Shown here: positions 54,029-64,000 of the stretch, piece by piece
Layout: each line of letters starts with the position of its first letter
How positions within the stretch are numbered: the stretch's first letter is position 1
Assembly (NCBI GenBank): GCA_008330645.1
Contig: VLTN01000082.1
Span: 62,001 to 126,000 of the forward strand
Source: Cafeteria roenbergensis
Taxonomy: Eukaryota; Sar; Bigyra; Bicosoecida; Cafeteriaceae
DNA length: 64,000 nucleotides
Reading direction: 5' to 3'
The notes under the pieces: generated by a model
What the model was told of the DNA's origin: nothing
The model's input: the letters and a program-made list of their open reading frames with translations, nothing else
Databases searched by the model: none
Program-made: the position numbers and the translations under genes

Positions 54029-54293
54029 GGCGGTAGCAGAAGCCCGGAGTGCGCGGCACCGCCGGCGGCGTCGCGTGCGCGGCAGTTCATCGTGAATATT
54101 GACGATGCATCTCAATATTTGAAAGGTAGTCGCGCTCCACGCGCCACGTGCAAGCCCGGAACGCAGCACACACAAGGGCACCAAGCATGAAATCGGAAGT
54201 CGGGTGTAGCGGGCCTGCCTTGGCGACCAGGTGAAGGGCCCAGGGCGGTCCTGGGGCCCCAATCAGTCTCGCCGTATGCCTGGTGCTCTTTCC

Positions 54294-56287
54294 TTAGAGC
54301 TGCGACTGCGACGCGGCAGCCGCGCTCTTGGCGTCGGCGGGGGAGTCCGAGTGGGCGGCGCGAGCACCATCCCTGCCAGGCGTGCGCCGGTCGTCTGTCT
54401 GGGCATCTCCTGGCGCGCCAGCTGGAGACGGTGGCGACGTCGGCATCGCGGCGCCGACTGCGGTGCCGTGGTTGGCCGGCGCAGAACCTCGCGACTGGGC
54501 GCCCAAGAAGCTTCCAGCGCCCGATTGTCTCAAGGATATTCCTTGCTCCAGGGCCTGTGCGCGCTTTCTCCGCTGCTTGAAAGCTAGCCGGACGAGGGAC
54601 TTGATCTCCTCGTTGAGCTCGAGCGCCGACTGCTCGAAGAGCTCTTCGACGTCCTTGCGCAGCTCCATGGTATTGCGCTGGACGAGCTCTTCGACTTCAT
54701 CGAGCATGGCGTCCAGCCCCGTGCGCTTGGTCTTGAACTGGTTCTTCAAGAGCATCATCTGAGCTCGAAGACGCTGCCGCGACCGCTTCAGCTTGTCGTA
54801 CTGTTCGTTGAAGTTGGTGGAAATGACGGTGATTGGCACGGCAAGCACCAAGATGCCACAAAACGACGTCACCACGGCAATGACCTTGCCAAGAGGCGTA
54901 ATTGGGACCTCGTCCCCATACCCAACTGCGTCGAGCCGATGCGGTTGGACGGACAGCAGGGCAAGGCAAGTGTTTGTTCGGACAGAGCCACGGGGACCGG
55001 GCAGGGGAAGGACGTCGACTGCGCGCGCAAACGTGCGGCCGCCGCTCGTGCGCGTGGCCTCTCACCTGTGGTCATGGTGATGATGCACCACCAAAATGCC
55101 GCAGGAATTGAAATGAACGGAGTGCACTTGTTGTCGAAACGGACGAAGCACTGCTGCTTTTCGTCCCACTGGCCATGCTCAGCATAGAAAATGGCCGTCG
55201 AAAACAGCACCGTGCCAATCAGGATGACAACCAGAAGCATGAGGAGCGGCTGGAACGATGTCGCCATCGCCTTGGTAAAAACTTTGACCCACGAAAGGTA
55301 CCTAGAGAGCTTGAACACCCGAAATACCCGGACCAGCCGAATGATTCGAAACACGGCGCTTGAACCACCCGTGGCGCTCGAGCCCATCGCAAGTTCCACA
55401 TAAAAGGGCATGATGGCAAGAAAGTCGATGACATTCAGCGGCGACTTGATAAAGTGGCCCAGCCTTGGGGTTGAGATGACACGGCCCACGAATTCGAACG
55501 TGAAGCAAATGATGCAAACCAGCTCGATGGTCGACCACACGATGTCGTCGTCGGTCGACTGGTCGAAGTCCGGAAGAGTCTCCAGCACAAACGCAGTGCT
55601 GGACACGCCGATCAGCAGCATGATGAGCACTGCAAGAAAGTACGCTGCCGGTGAGGAGTTGGGGTCATCAAGTAGAGCCCACAGCCCTTCGCGGATTCGA
55701 GACACGAGCTTCTGCGTCTCGGGCTCCTGGCCCAGCGGCCGCGAGTCCGCCTCGACCGTGTCCTCGCCCCACTTGAGTCCCTCTTCGTCGGACGACCCCG
55801 ACAACTCATCCGAAACGCTTCGCTCCCGCCTGGAGGCCCGCCTGCGAGCGCTTGTCGTGTGCCCCCTGGTGGCTGCGGAAGTCGGCTCCGATTGCGGAGC
55901 AGCAGGAGCCGAGCTTCGGCGCCCTTCCTGGGGAAAGGCGCGAGGACCCACCACGACAGTCGCTGGGGCCTGGCCTGGACTCAGTGTTCTGCGCTCAACG
56001 GGGGCGGAGCGCGTGGCCCTGGGCGGAGGCAGCGTGGACGACGCAAGGGAAGCAAGCGCATCCCTCGCCCCCAACGCGGGAGCATTGCGATGCACGCGCT
56101 GCAGCCACGCCGGAATGAGCCGCGAAGCCACCGCTAGTTTGCCCTCACGCGCCCTCTGAGCTGGCAGACGCTGCCACCGTGCCCCTCGCAACTGTGGAAA
56201 ACGTTTCGACTGTCGTCTCCAGCCCTCCTGAGGCACTTGCCTGGCCTCCCAAGCTGCAAGGGGCGCGACAAGGCGGGAAAGCGGCAA
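54294..56287 (-). CDS. voltage-gated potassium channel subunit, 5' end unresolved
   Basis: Two clear exons on the minus strand: up to 55066, and 54294-54925. Six membrane segments are present: S1 near YFLAVLIMLLIGVSSTAFVL, S2 near IELVCIICFTFEFVGRVI, S3 near LNVIDFLAIMPFYVEL, S4 with regularly spaced Arg in FRIIRLVRVFRVFKLSRYL, S5 FQPLLMLLVVILIGTVLF and S6 SFCGILVLAVPITVIST. The junction rebuilds the selectivity filter exactly: TMTT-VGYGDEVP. A cytoplasmic coiled coil (DAMLDEVEELVQRNTMELR) follows. No N-terminal T1/BTB domain is seen. The frame is open to 56287 but has no ATG, so a 5' exon is missing from the model. One candidate runs 56431-56495 with a GTGAGC donor and would join at about 56246; this is tentative. 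Confidence 0.85.
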
Positions 56288-56650
56288 CGGCGCGATGACA
56301 GCACTCGCGCGTGCTTGCTTGGCCTAGCACGGGCACGTCCACGCGGACTAAGGTTTCCTTCGTCTGACAGCCTCGCCAAGCCGGCACTGTTGGCGGCTTT
56401 TCTGGGCTCAGCGCCACCGACCGCGCTCACGGGCCGCGAACAGCGCCTCCCATCATTCCATCGGGCGTCCCAGACGGCCCGACGCGCCCGGCCATGCCGG
56501 ACTCGCGCGCGGCCGGGGGTGACGCGCGAAACGGGCAGCGAGCAGCAAGTGCAGAGCGGCGATACTTGCTCTCGCAAGCATGCCGCCAGGCCCGCGACGC
56601 GGCGCGGCATCCACGCGCGGCCCAGAGGCAGGGCAGCAGGGAGCAGGACC
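56288..56650. promoter_or_regulatory. divergent region upstream of the K+ channel and RPC11
   Basis: About 360 bases separate the open frame of the channel from the RPC11 start. It must contain the RPC11 promoter and probably the missing 5' exon of the channel. No defined element was recognised. Confidence 0.4.
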
Positions 56651-57592
56651 ATGTTGTTCTGCCCCACGTGCGGAAACATGCTGCTCATCGAGGGCGGGGT
56701 GAGCGAAAGTGGCGGCTTGCCGTCCTTCCGAACCTTGACCTGCGTGTTCGCTGTCACGCACGTCCTCGCCACCGCGCTCGCTCACCTGCCCGCAGGCGGG
56801 GACCAAGTTCTTTTGCACGACGTGCCCGTACATCCAGCGTGTGACCACCAAGGTGAGGGGGCCTTGGCTTCGGTGCGCCTTGCCAAGGCGCTTCGCCTAG
56901 CGCTTCGCCCGTCGCTCCGGAGTTGATGCGCGCAGTCCTCACCCCTCGCGCCCGCGTGCAGATCACAAAGAGCATCACTCTAGAGCGGAAGACGGTCGAC
57001 GATGTCCTGGGCGGGGCTGCGGCGTGGGAAAACGTCGACCAAACCGACGGTGAGGCCGCCCCACCTGCCCGCGCTTTCCGCCAGCGCCGCCAGCGGCAGC
57101 CCGCCTGGGCAGTGCGCACGGGGCCAGCCCTTGCGCAGCCGTGCTACCCCCCGAAAACGCCCGCCTGTGGAGGACGCAACGGCCGCCATCCAGCCCCCAC
57201 CGCGCTCGCCCGCGCCACCGCCGGCCGGATCACCAAGCTCCCCTCGCCGACAGCCCCTCGCCCACACACGCCGCCTCCTCGTCCTCCCCGCAGCGCTGTG
57301 CCCGGCCTGCGGTCACCGGCGCGCCTACTTCATGCAGCTGCAGATCCGTTCTGCGGACGAGCCGATGACCACGTTCTACAAGGTGAGTGCCAACAGCGGC
57401 CTCAGCGGCCCCGCCGCGCCCACAGCGGCCCCAGCGCGCCAACAGCGGCCTCAGCGCGCCCACAGCGGCCCACTCGCTCTGGGCCCCTCCCCCCCCCCCC
57501 CTCCACTGCCCCCGCCGCCCCCCCTCGGCTTCAACGCGTCTCTCGCTTCGCCTTCGCAGTGCGTGGCTTGCAGCGGCCGGTGGAACGATTGA
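56651..57592 (+). CDS. RPC11: RNA polymerase III subunit RPC11 (POLR3K)
   Basis: Five exons: 56651-56698, 56796-56852, 56962-57049, 57294-57382 and 57560-57592, in phase for 104 aa (human POLR3K is 108). The N-terminal zinc ribbon uses MLFCPTCGNML (Cys4, Cys7) and FFCTTCPYIQ (Cys23, Cys26). The linker ITKSITLERKTVDDVLGGAA is the typical one. The TFIIS-like C-terminal ribbon has CPACGHRRAYFMQLQ (Cys67, Cys70), the acidic hairpin RSADEPMTTFYK and CVACSGRW (Cys95, Cys98). The family provides Pol III RNA cleavage and termination-reinitiation activity. Intron 4 contains a degenerate tandem array of about 20 bases and a C run at 57488-57501. Confidence 0.96.
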
Positions 57593-58081
57593 CCGCGGCC
57601 TGGGGTCGGCCTGCACCCCAGCCTCCACACCTGTGCCTGTCCAGTCTGCGTGCCCGGGCGCGAGCGGGGGCGCTGCTGCCCCAGACGCTCTCTCCGCCTC
57701 CATAAATTTGCTTGCGACGTTGCAGGGGCCAGTGGCGCGCTGTTTCAGTGGCGACTGTGGGTCGGTTGCTGCGCCCCGCGGTCCTGGGCACAGCGCCCCC
57801 AGGCGTCCGGCTGGTTATCCTCACAAACTGACAAAACGCACATATACACACGCACGCACACACGCACGCTCGTGCGCGGGCTCGCGCTGGAGGGCAGCGC
57901 GAGCGACGCTCAAGCACGTGCAGGCGACACGCCGTCGCCCGTGAGCGCCCGGGGGCATCGGCGCGCCAGCAGGGGGCAACAGCGGAAGCCCTGCTCTGCC
58001 AAGCAGGGCGCCAGCGGCCGCTCGGGGCCTCACCCGGCAGCATTGCCCCCGCACCCCGCACCGCCGCAGCCCCGCGCCAGC
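57593..58081. other. convergent intergenic region with CA/ACGC repeats
   Basis: About 490 bases between RPC11 and TRAPPC2L, which converge. A CACACGCACG-type microsatellite lies at 57843-57873. Nothing else was recognised. Confidence 0.45.
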
Positions 58082-59104
58082 TCAGACGGCTGGCAGGCTG
58101 TCGGCCGCCGCCGCCGTGACGGCGTCCACCTTGGCGGCGAACGCCGCGCCGAGAGCCTCGGACGGGTCGTCGACGTCTGTGAAGGGTCCGCACACAGCGT
58201 CCGCGAATGCCACGTGCAGGGCTTCCAGCAGGGTGGTGACCGATCGCTCATGCAGGCGCCTGTCGTGCGTGACGAGAAAGATCTTGATGCCGGTGCCCGT
58301 GACCCAGCCGAACCTGCGCGCACCACACACAGCGCAAGCGCAGCGGGGTCGGCACAGAGATCGTGACCGTGCGGTGCCCGCGCGCACGCAGGGAGAGAGC
58401 GAGAGAAAGAGCGAGAGAGGGAGAGAGGGAGGGAGACGGGTTGAAAGAGAACAGCAACGCAGCATCGCGGTCCCCGGACCGTGCGGCCAGGGCTCACGTC
58501 TTCTCATCGTCGACCAGCTGCAGCAGGCCCGTGAAGGGCGACCTTGCCACGCCCCCGCAGGCCTCGATGGACAAGTCCTTGTCTGCGACCGACGGAACAG
58601 CGCAGCAGCAGGACTGGCGCGTCAAGAATCTGCACTCGACACCCACGAGGCAGACCAGCGCGCCGCCGGCGACGGCCCTTGAGGGCCCGCGCCACGCAGC
58701 CGAGGAGCAGCTCCTGGACATGCCCCCCCGCCCCAACCGTCATGCAGGAGCCCGTTGGGTGGTCGGGAGCGCGTCCCAGCGCGCAAAACTCGGCGCGCTC
58801 GGTGTGCGCTCACGCAGCGCATCCACGCCGTCCATTGCGGTGTACATGGCGAGCTGGTGCGCCGCCTCCCGTGAGGCCACGTAGCTCTTCAGGAACAGCG
58901 GCTTCTTCTGCGTCTCGGCGCGACGGGAGGAGGGGGCTAGCGGGGCCACGCTGGCGGCGCGCAAGTCGCGGAGCAGGCTTGCTCCCCTGGGCCTGCCTCT
59001 GACAGTGGAGCTGCGCTCCTCACGTGGCGCGAGAGGATGCCCACGGCCCTGATCAGCGGCAGCGGCGCAACTGCGACAATGTCTCCATCGACCCTGGCCG
59101 CCAT
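58082..59104 (-). CDS. TRAPPC2L: TRAPP complex subunit 2-like (sedlin family)
   Basis: Four exons on the minus strand: 59024-59104, 58814-58907, 58498-58582 and 58082-58313, in phase for 163 aa. The joined protein reads RAVGILSRH-KKPLFLKSYV, then HQLAMYTAMDGVDAL, then SPFTGLLQLVDDEKT-FGWV and TGTGIKIFLVTHDRRLHERS. These match the TRAPPC2L order of an opening strand with PLYIRS, the HTSLDVVDEK helix, [21 protein letters not shown], and the final helix with DAVCGPFTDVDDP for the CNPFYNPGD segment. The known role is in the TRAPP tethering complexes acting on Rab GTPases at the Golgi. The last intron carries a long pyrimidine tract on the sense strand (purine-rich at 58391-58438 on the plus strand). 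Confidence 0.9.
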
Positions 59105-59227
59105 GGGGCGCGAGTGCCGGCGGCAGCCGAGGGCTCAGCAACTGCGAGCTCTGCAATCGGCTTCCCGCGCGCAGGCCGCCCCGGAGCACTGGTCGGCGAC
59201 TGCGGGCGGGGGCAGTGCCGCACCGCG
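59105..59227. promoter_or_regulatory. 123-bp bidirectional promoter region
   Basis: Only 123 bases separate the start codons of TRAPPC2L (minus) and the PIG-B gene (plus), both endomembrane-system genes. Overlapping 5' UTRs and a shared promoter are inferred from distance alone. Confidence 0.5.
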
Positions 59228-61965
59228 ATGGCAACTCGCTGCTTGTCTGCGCCCCTTCGCGGGCTGGGCGACTGGCGAGTCGTTTCCGCCGCGCTGCTGC
59301 TTCGCGCACTGAATGCGGCCACGCTCACCACGTCCTCCGCGCCGGACGAAAACTGGCAGGGCCCAGAGGTTGCCCACCGACTTGTGTTTGGCTACGGGGA
59401 GCTGACGTGGGAGTGGCGGTCCGGTGCGCGGCTTCGGAGTCTGATCCACCCGCTGCTTCTGGCGCTGCCACTGTGGCTGCTCAAGGCAACCGTGAGAACG
59501 CCCCCGTGGCCTGCAATGTCGTGGGTTCGGGGGGCAGGGGCAAAGGGTCGGGCTCACTGTTCCTCGCGGCAGCGCCGCAGGCCGCGTGATGCTGGCTGGC
59601 GTGAGCTCGGGGCGGGCGCAGCGGGCACCCGCTCGCGTCCCGTCGGCCGCCACACTCGCTGCTTGCCTCAGGCCACCTCCCTTCCCCCCCTTCGGTTCCT
59701 GCGCGTGCCATGCTCGCCCCACCCCTCGTCCCTCGTCCCCCCCGTCCCGTCCCCCCCCTGCTTCCCGCGCCCCCGCAGGGCACGGACTCGGCCTGGGCGG
59801 TGTGGGCTGCCCCCCGGCTGGTCCACGCGCTGCTCGCGGGGCTCACGGACCTCGCGACGGCGCGATTCGCGAGCCGGCTCTTCGGCGCGCGGGCGGCTCT
59901 GCCGACCCTGGCTCTGTCGCTCACGTCCTGGTTCCACTGGTACTCCTTGCCGAGGCCGCTGGCGAACTCGCTTGAAACCGCGCTGCTCGCCGCCGCGCTG
60001 GCGCTGTGGCCTTGGCTCGCCGGCGCCCGCGCGCGCGGCCCCGCCCCCGACCGCGGCCCAGCCACCCCCGCTCTCGCTCTGGCTCTGCTCATCGGAGGCC
60101 TGGCCTGCGCTGTGCGACCCACGGCGGCGCTGGCGTTCGCGCCGCTCGGAATCGACTTGCTCTGCCGGCAGCGCTCCGTCACGGCTGCGGGGACGGTGGC
60201 TGCCCTTGCAGCCGGGTGCGTGGCCGTGGCGGTCGTGGCCAGCGCTGCCGCTGACTCGGCCGGCTACGGCGCCATCACCTGGAGTCCCGCCAACTTCGCC
60301 GCGTTCAACGTCGTGAGCGGCCTCAGCAGGCTCTACGGCGAAACCGCCTGGTGGTTCGGCGGCATAGTGGCTCTGCCGGTCGTGCTGGGCGCGGCTCTGC
60401 CGCTGGTTACGCTGGGAGCGGTGGCGGCGGTGTGGCGTGGGTCCGACCGTCGCGCCGTCGTCCGTCGCGCAGCGCTCCGGGGAGGCATCGTCGGCGCGCC
60501 CAGCCGCTGGCCGGTGGTGCCCGAGGAGGCAGTGCCGCTGCTGGCGGCTGTCCTGGTGGTCCTTGGCCTCTGCTCTAGCCCGCACGTGGAGTTCCGCTTC
60601 CTGCACCCAGTGCTGCCGCTGCTGCTGCCGTACGCGGGCGTGTGGCTGGCAGGAACTCTGCCGCAGCGGCTCCTCGCCGTGGCGGATCACAATCCGGAAG
60701 GATTGGAAGGATTGGAGGGAGCAGACGCGTCGCGCCGTCACTCGACCCCAGACGCCTCAGCGTCCAGTGGCGATTCTGCGAGTGACGCATCGGTGATGCG
60801 CCGACGACTGGCTCGTGATGGCGAGCGCAAGCCCGTTGCCGGCCTCGCCAGCAAGGGCAAGGCGCGAGCGCGGCCAGCGAGGGGAGCTGGCCAGGGCTTG
60901 CTTGCTCTGCCCGTGTGTGGCGACGTCGACGTGGCAGAGCCGCCGGACATTCGGCTGTCCCCAGGCCGGAGGAGGGCCGAGGCGCCTCTCTGGCGCCCCG
61001 GCGGTTTCGCCGTCCCTTCGGCGTTCCTGCTTGCCACCATGGCCAACGTCGTCCTAGCCATCGTGACGGGGCACGTGCTGAAGACGGGCCCCTCGGGAAT
61101 CCTTCCGCCCATCAGGGCAGAGCTCGCGGCCAGCGCCAGGACCAGCCAGGACGCCCCGCCTCCGATGACGATCCACGTGTGGGGCTCCTGTCATGCCATG
61201 CCGGGGTGGGCGGCTCTGCATGCGCCGGTAGAGCTGCTGTACTTCGACTGCTCGCCTGGCGCCAGACTGGCAGATGATGCGGCTGCGATGGAGCGGCGAC
61301 TGGTGTCGTCTCGCTCTCCGGAAGGATCATCCGATCTGTCCGCGGCTGGGCCGAAGTGGCGCCTCGACACTGGCGGGTCAGTCTCCACGGCGTGGTTTGA
61401 CGACCCGCGGCGGCTCCTGGGGCGCCTCTACGGGGAAGCCCCGGCCCCTCCCGCCGGGCCCGGGCAGGCGGGCGACGCGGCGGCGGCCGGGCCACCTCCG
61501 CCGGGTGGCACAGCAAGCTTGTCCGCCGCGGCTGGCGGGGCTGGCAGTGGCGGTGCTGGCACCATCGGGGAGGGGCAGGGGTGGCTGCGGGTGGGAGCGG
61601 TTTCGCACGGTGCCGTGACGGGGCCCGGCGCTGCAGCCAGTGCACCGGCTGCCTCGGGCGTGGCCGGAGCGGGTCACGGCGTTGCCCCACGCGTGCGCGG
61701 GGTGGTGATGGGGTCGCTGCGGCTGCCAAGCCACGTGGTGGTGTGGTCGGGGTCGCTTGGCAGGGTGAGGGACGCGGTTTCGTCGCTTGGCTACGAGCAG
61801 GTCGCGTCCGCGCCGCACAATCCCATCGCGCGGCTGACGGGGGCGGACCGCGCAGCCGACGGGGAGGAGGTGGACGAGACGTCGGCAGAGGTGGTGCTGC
61901 TCAGGCATGTGAGCTGGGCAGCGTGGGCAGAGCGCTGGGGTCTGCCGGCGGGGTTGGCGCTCTGA
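59228..61965 (+). CDS. PIGB: GPI mannosyltransferase 3 (PIG-B/Gpi10), GT22 family
   Basis: Two exons, 59228-59491 and 59779-61965, joined in phase (WLLKAT-GTDSAW) for 816 aa. Exon 1 contains the GT22 luminal motif in DENWQGPEVAHRLVFGYGEL, followed by TWEWRSGARLRSLIHPLL. Many hydrophobic helices follow, with ACAVRPTAALAFAPLG and the signature HVEFRFLHPVLPLLLPYAG. The enzyme adds the third mannose to the GPI anchor precursor at the ER, using dolichol-phosphate mannose. After about residue 480 there are low-complexity insertions, including Ala/Gly/Pro-rich residues encoded by 61430-61690, which make the protein longer than yeast or human PIG-B (about 550-620). The late segment IHVWGSCHAMPGW fits the family's luminal C-terminal part. 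Confidence 0.9.
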
Positions 61966-62033
61966 GATGTGCGATCCAGTTTCGCCTCTGCAGGCTATGC
62001 GAGGGGGGAGCGTGGCCCGACTCCGTTCGGCGT

Positions 62034-62117
62034 GGGTGCTGGCGCTGCTGTTGCGGGTGCTGGCGCTGCTGTTGCGGGTGCTGGCGCTGCTGTTGCGGGT
62101 GCTGGCGCTGCTGTTGC
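62034..62117. repeat. 21-nt tandem repeat, four perfect units
   Basis: The unit GGGTGCTGGCGCTGCTGTTGC starts at 62034 and repeats exactly at 62055, 62076 and 62097. It lies in the convergent gap between the PIG-B and FAM98 stop codons and so is probably in a 3' UTR. Confidence 0.95.
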
Positions 62118-62233
62118 GGGAGCGAACAAGCCTAAAGGTTGGCCCCGAATGTCGCGGGCCAGTGTTGGAGCCGCCCGCTGGGCTGGCCGCCCACTCACCA
62201 GCGCAGAGCAATCGGGCGCACACCGCAGCGCGT

Positions 62234-63929
62234 TCACGCCTTCTGCTTGAACCTGCCACGGCCACGGCCTCCGCCGCCGCCCCTGCCGCCGCCCCCGCGG
62301 CGGCCGCCTCTGCTGCCGCCACTTGCCACGCTGCCAGCATCGCCACCGTCCCGGCCGCCCTTGGCGCGGCCACGGCCGCCGCCGCCTCCGCCGCCCCCGC
62401 CGCGCCTGCCGCGGCCGCCTCCGCCCCTGCCGCGGCCACCGCCGCCACCGCCGCCAGCGGATCTCGCTGTCCACTCGGGCATGTCCGCCCGCGCCGGCCG
62501 CGCCTTCTCGGCGGCCCGCCCCCCCCTGTCGGGCACGCTCCCGATCAGCACCCGCTTCACCGCCGCCTTGGACTGCGACGCCGTCACGCGCGCCAGCTGG
62601 TTGCCCACCGCGGACCCCTCCCCGGCCTGCAGAGCGTCCGCTGCGCTGAAGGAGGGGAAGGGCTGTCCAAGCAGCGCCCGCTCCTCCTTCACGGCGGCCA
62701 AGGCCTCGGCCTCCCTGCCCTCGGCACGGGGGCCCACAGCAGCGACTGGACGGTGACGTCGAGCCGCTTGACCAACATCTGGCGGCGCGTCTCGTAGTCG
62801 GCCCGCAGCTCTGCATTCATCACTTCGAGGGCGGCCACAGTCTCAGAATCGGCCTCGGCGACGGCGGAGGAGGCAGCGGCGGTGGCAGCAGCAGCACCCC
62901 CAGACGACGACGACGATGACGACGACGATGAGGATGATGATGATGAGGAGGATGATGAGGATGTGGACGCCGTTGGCGCCGCCGCCGCCGCGGCTTGCAC
63001 AAGGCGGGAGGCCAGCGGCTCCTCGGCGCGCGGGGGGGCCGGCAGGGTGCTGAGGAGCGCTCGCGCTGCCGCGGCGGACCGGGCGATCATCCGTGAAACC
63101 GCCTGCGTCGAGGGGGCGGCGAGCAGCGAGGCCGCCCCCGGCACGTGCAGGAGCTTGGCGACCTCGGCGGTTTCATGGGCCAGCGCGCTGGCGTCCCGCG
63201 CGGAGGAGTCGGCCGCCGTGAGCATGCCGATGGAGGAGGTGGCGGCAGGCGCGCCGGCGGCGCTGGCGGCTGCCGCCTGCTCCGCGTGCCCGGGGGCCGT
63301 GGCAACGCCGTCGCTGGTCCATCCGGCTAGCATCATGTCAGCTGCCTGCAGGTCGGCGCACAGGAATGAGAGCCGCTCGACGGGGTCCGCGACTGCGGCG
63401 GGGCAGTCCATGATTGACGCTGCGCGCTCCAGGCGGCTCTCGACGGGGCCGGCTGCTGTCCCTGCAACGAGCTCGGATGCCAGCTCAGTGTCGCCGCATT
63501 TTCGCAAGCGGGAGGCGAGCTGCGGCCATCTCGCGAAGGAACTCGGCAGGGAGGGGCGCGGCAAGCTTGGGGGGCGACGGCGCGGCATGCCGCGCCGGAG
63601 CCCGCCGATGCGCGCTGCTGCGAGCCGGTCGCAGCTGCTGGAAAGCTCCAGTGACAAGTTCACGCGCCCAGCCGCGCACCCAGGGCTGACCCCTCGCCAC
63701 GCAGCCGAGGCGCCCGCCTTGCGGGGCGATGCAGCACCGATGTCCTCGACCTTGCGGGGCGCGGGGCAAGCTGGTGGTCGTGCTGCAGGGAGGCATGCTA
63801 GGCCATTTTGCCGGCGGGGCTCACCTGCTGAAGCAGCGAGTCTGTGGCGACCTGGAAAGAGACGTGCGGCGGTCTCGCCGACACCGCGGGGATTCCAAGG
63901 TCCTCCAGTCGGTCGTTCAGGGCGTCCAT
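62234..63929 (-). CDS. FAM98-like protein with RGG tail; apparent one-base frameshift
   Basis: On the minus strand, exon 1 (63825-63929) encodes MDALNDRLEDLGIPAVSARP. The second exon is taken to start at 63519 (LASRLRKCGD); this acceptor is the best in-phase choice but is not certain. The FAM98 core is clear: ERLSFLCADLQAADMM, YETRRQMLVKRLDVTVQSLL, then ALLGQPFPSFSA, KRVLIGSVPDRGGRAAEKAR and MPEWTARS, ending in a glycine/arginine-rich tail encoded by 62240-62460. Animal FAM98 proteins belong to the tRNA-ligase (RTCB-DDX1) complex. A poly-Ser run is encoded by 62898-62965. Between SLLWAP and RAEGREAE the frame changes at a run of five G (62728-62732). One base too few there would explain it, so either the assembly lost a base or the allele is broken. 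Confidence 0.85.
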
Positions 63930-64000
63930 GGCCGCCGGGCGCTGCACGCGCGGCGCCTTCACAGTGCAGCAAACTGTCGTGCCCTGTCGCAGGTGTTTGG

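Noticed and set aside
62034-62117. The perfect 21-nt tandem repeat as a CRISPR-like array.
   Set aside because: The units are directly adjacent without spacers and lie in a eukaryotic intergenic region.

Overview
The window is a compact, GC-rich (roughly 70% by eye) nuclear segment of a unicellular eukaryote. The evidence is short GT-AG spliceosomal introns, some with a CTAAC/ACTAAC-like branch point, and core eukaryotic machinery: V-ATPase c'', prefoldin 4, Cwc15, RNA polymerase III RPC11, TRAPPC2L, PIG-B, FAM98, Pus1 and an oxysterol-binding protein. The GC level, Ala/Gly/Pro-rich low-complexity insertions and very close gene spacing suggest a microalga (a haptophyte-like lineage is plausible), but nothing seen here proves the clade. 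No viral, LTR or transposon gene was recognised, and no rRNA or convincing tRNA.

Layout: 3-4286 (+) 5'-partial EF-hand membrane protein; 4812-5925 (+) V-ATPase c''; 6355-8363 (-) ORP with a 16-nt microexon; 8936-10555 (-) unknown; 10741-12945 (+) secreted FAD oxidoreductase; 13549-17789 (+) very long TruA/Pus1 pseudouridine synthase; 18009-20983 (-) divergent F1-ATPase alpha-like protein, head to head with prefoldin 4 at 21114-22145 (+); 22470-25235 (-) SulP transporter; 25840-27878 (+) CinA-like/nucleotidylyltransferase; 28092-29334 (-) Cwc15; 29528-30889 (-) Ap4A phosphorylase-like; 31201-33142 (-) type II membrane glycosyltransferase-like protein; 33143-34895 a lower-GC stretch without a recognisable gene; 34896-46913 (-) one uninterrupted 12-kb reading frame; 47359-47823 (+) small membrane protein; 48128-48910 (-) ABM-domain protein; 49172-51073 (-) ABC1/ADCK kinase; 51666-52887 (+) NTF2-like protein; 53082-54028 (-) DUF924 protein; 54294-56287 (-) voltage-gated K+ channel; 56651-57592 (+) RPC11; 58082-59104 (-) TRAPPC2L, head to head with PIG-B at 59228-61965 (+); 62234-63929 (-) FAM98.

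These are mostly unrelated housekeeping genes packed in convergent or divergent pairs, not a pathway cluster. Three things stand out. First, the ~4000-residue product of 34896-46913 shows the C2, helical and kinase-fold outline of a PI3-kinase, but its catalytic-loop, metal-binding and ATP-lysine positions are all replaced. It looks like a giant PI3K-family pseudokinase with cyclic-nucleotide-binding-like and GAF-like regions in front. Second, the F1-alpha-like protein has lost its P-loop. Third, the 9-mer GGCTCTGCC/GGCAGAGCC recurs far more often than expected, in both orientations and all reading frames, mainly inside exons.

Exon structures were worked out by hand from reading phase, splice consensus and family similarity. 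Junctions that were less certain are marked.
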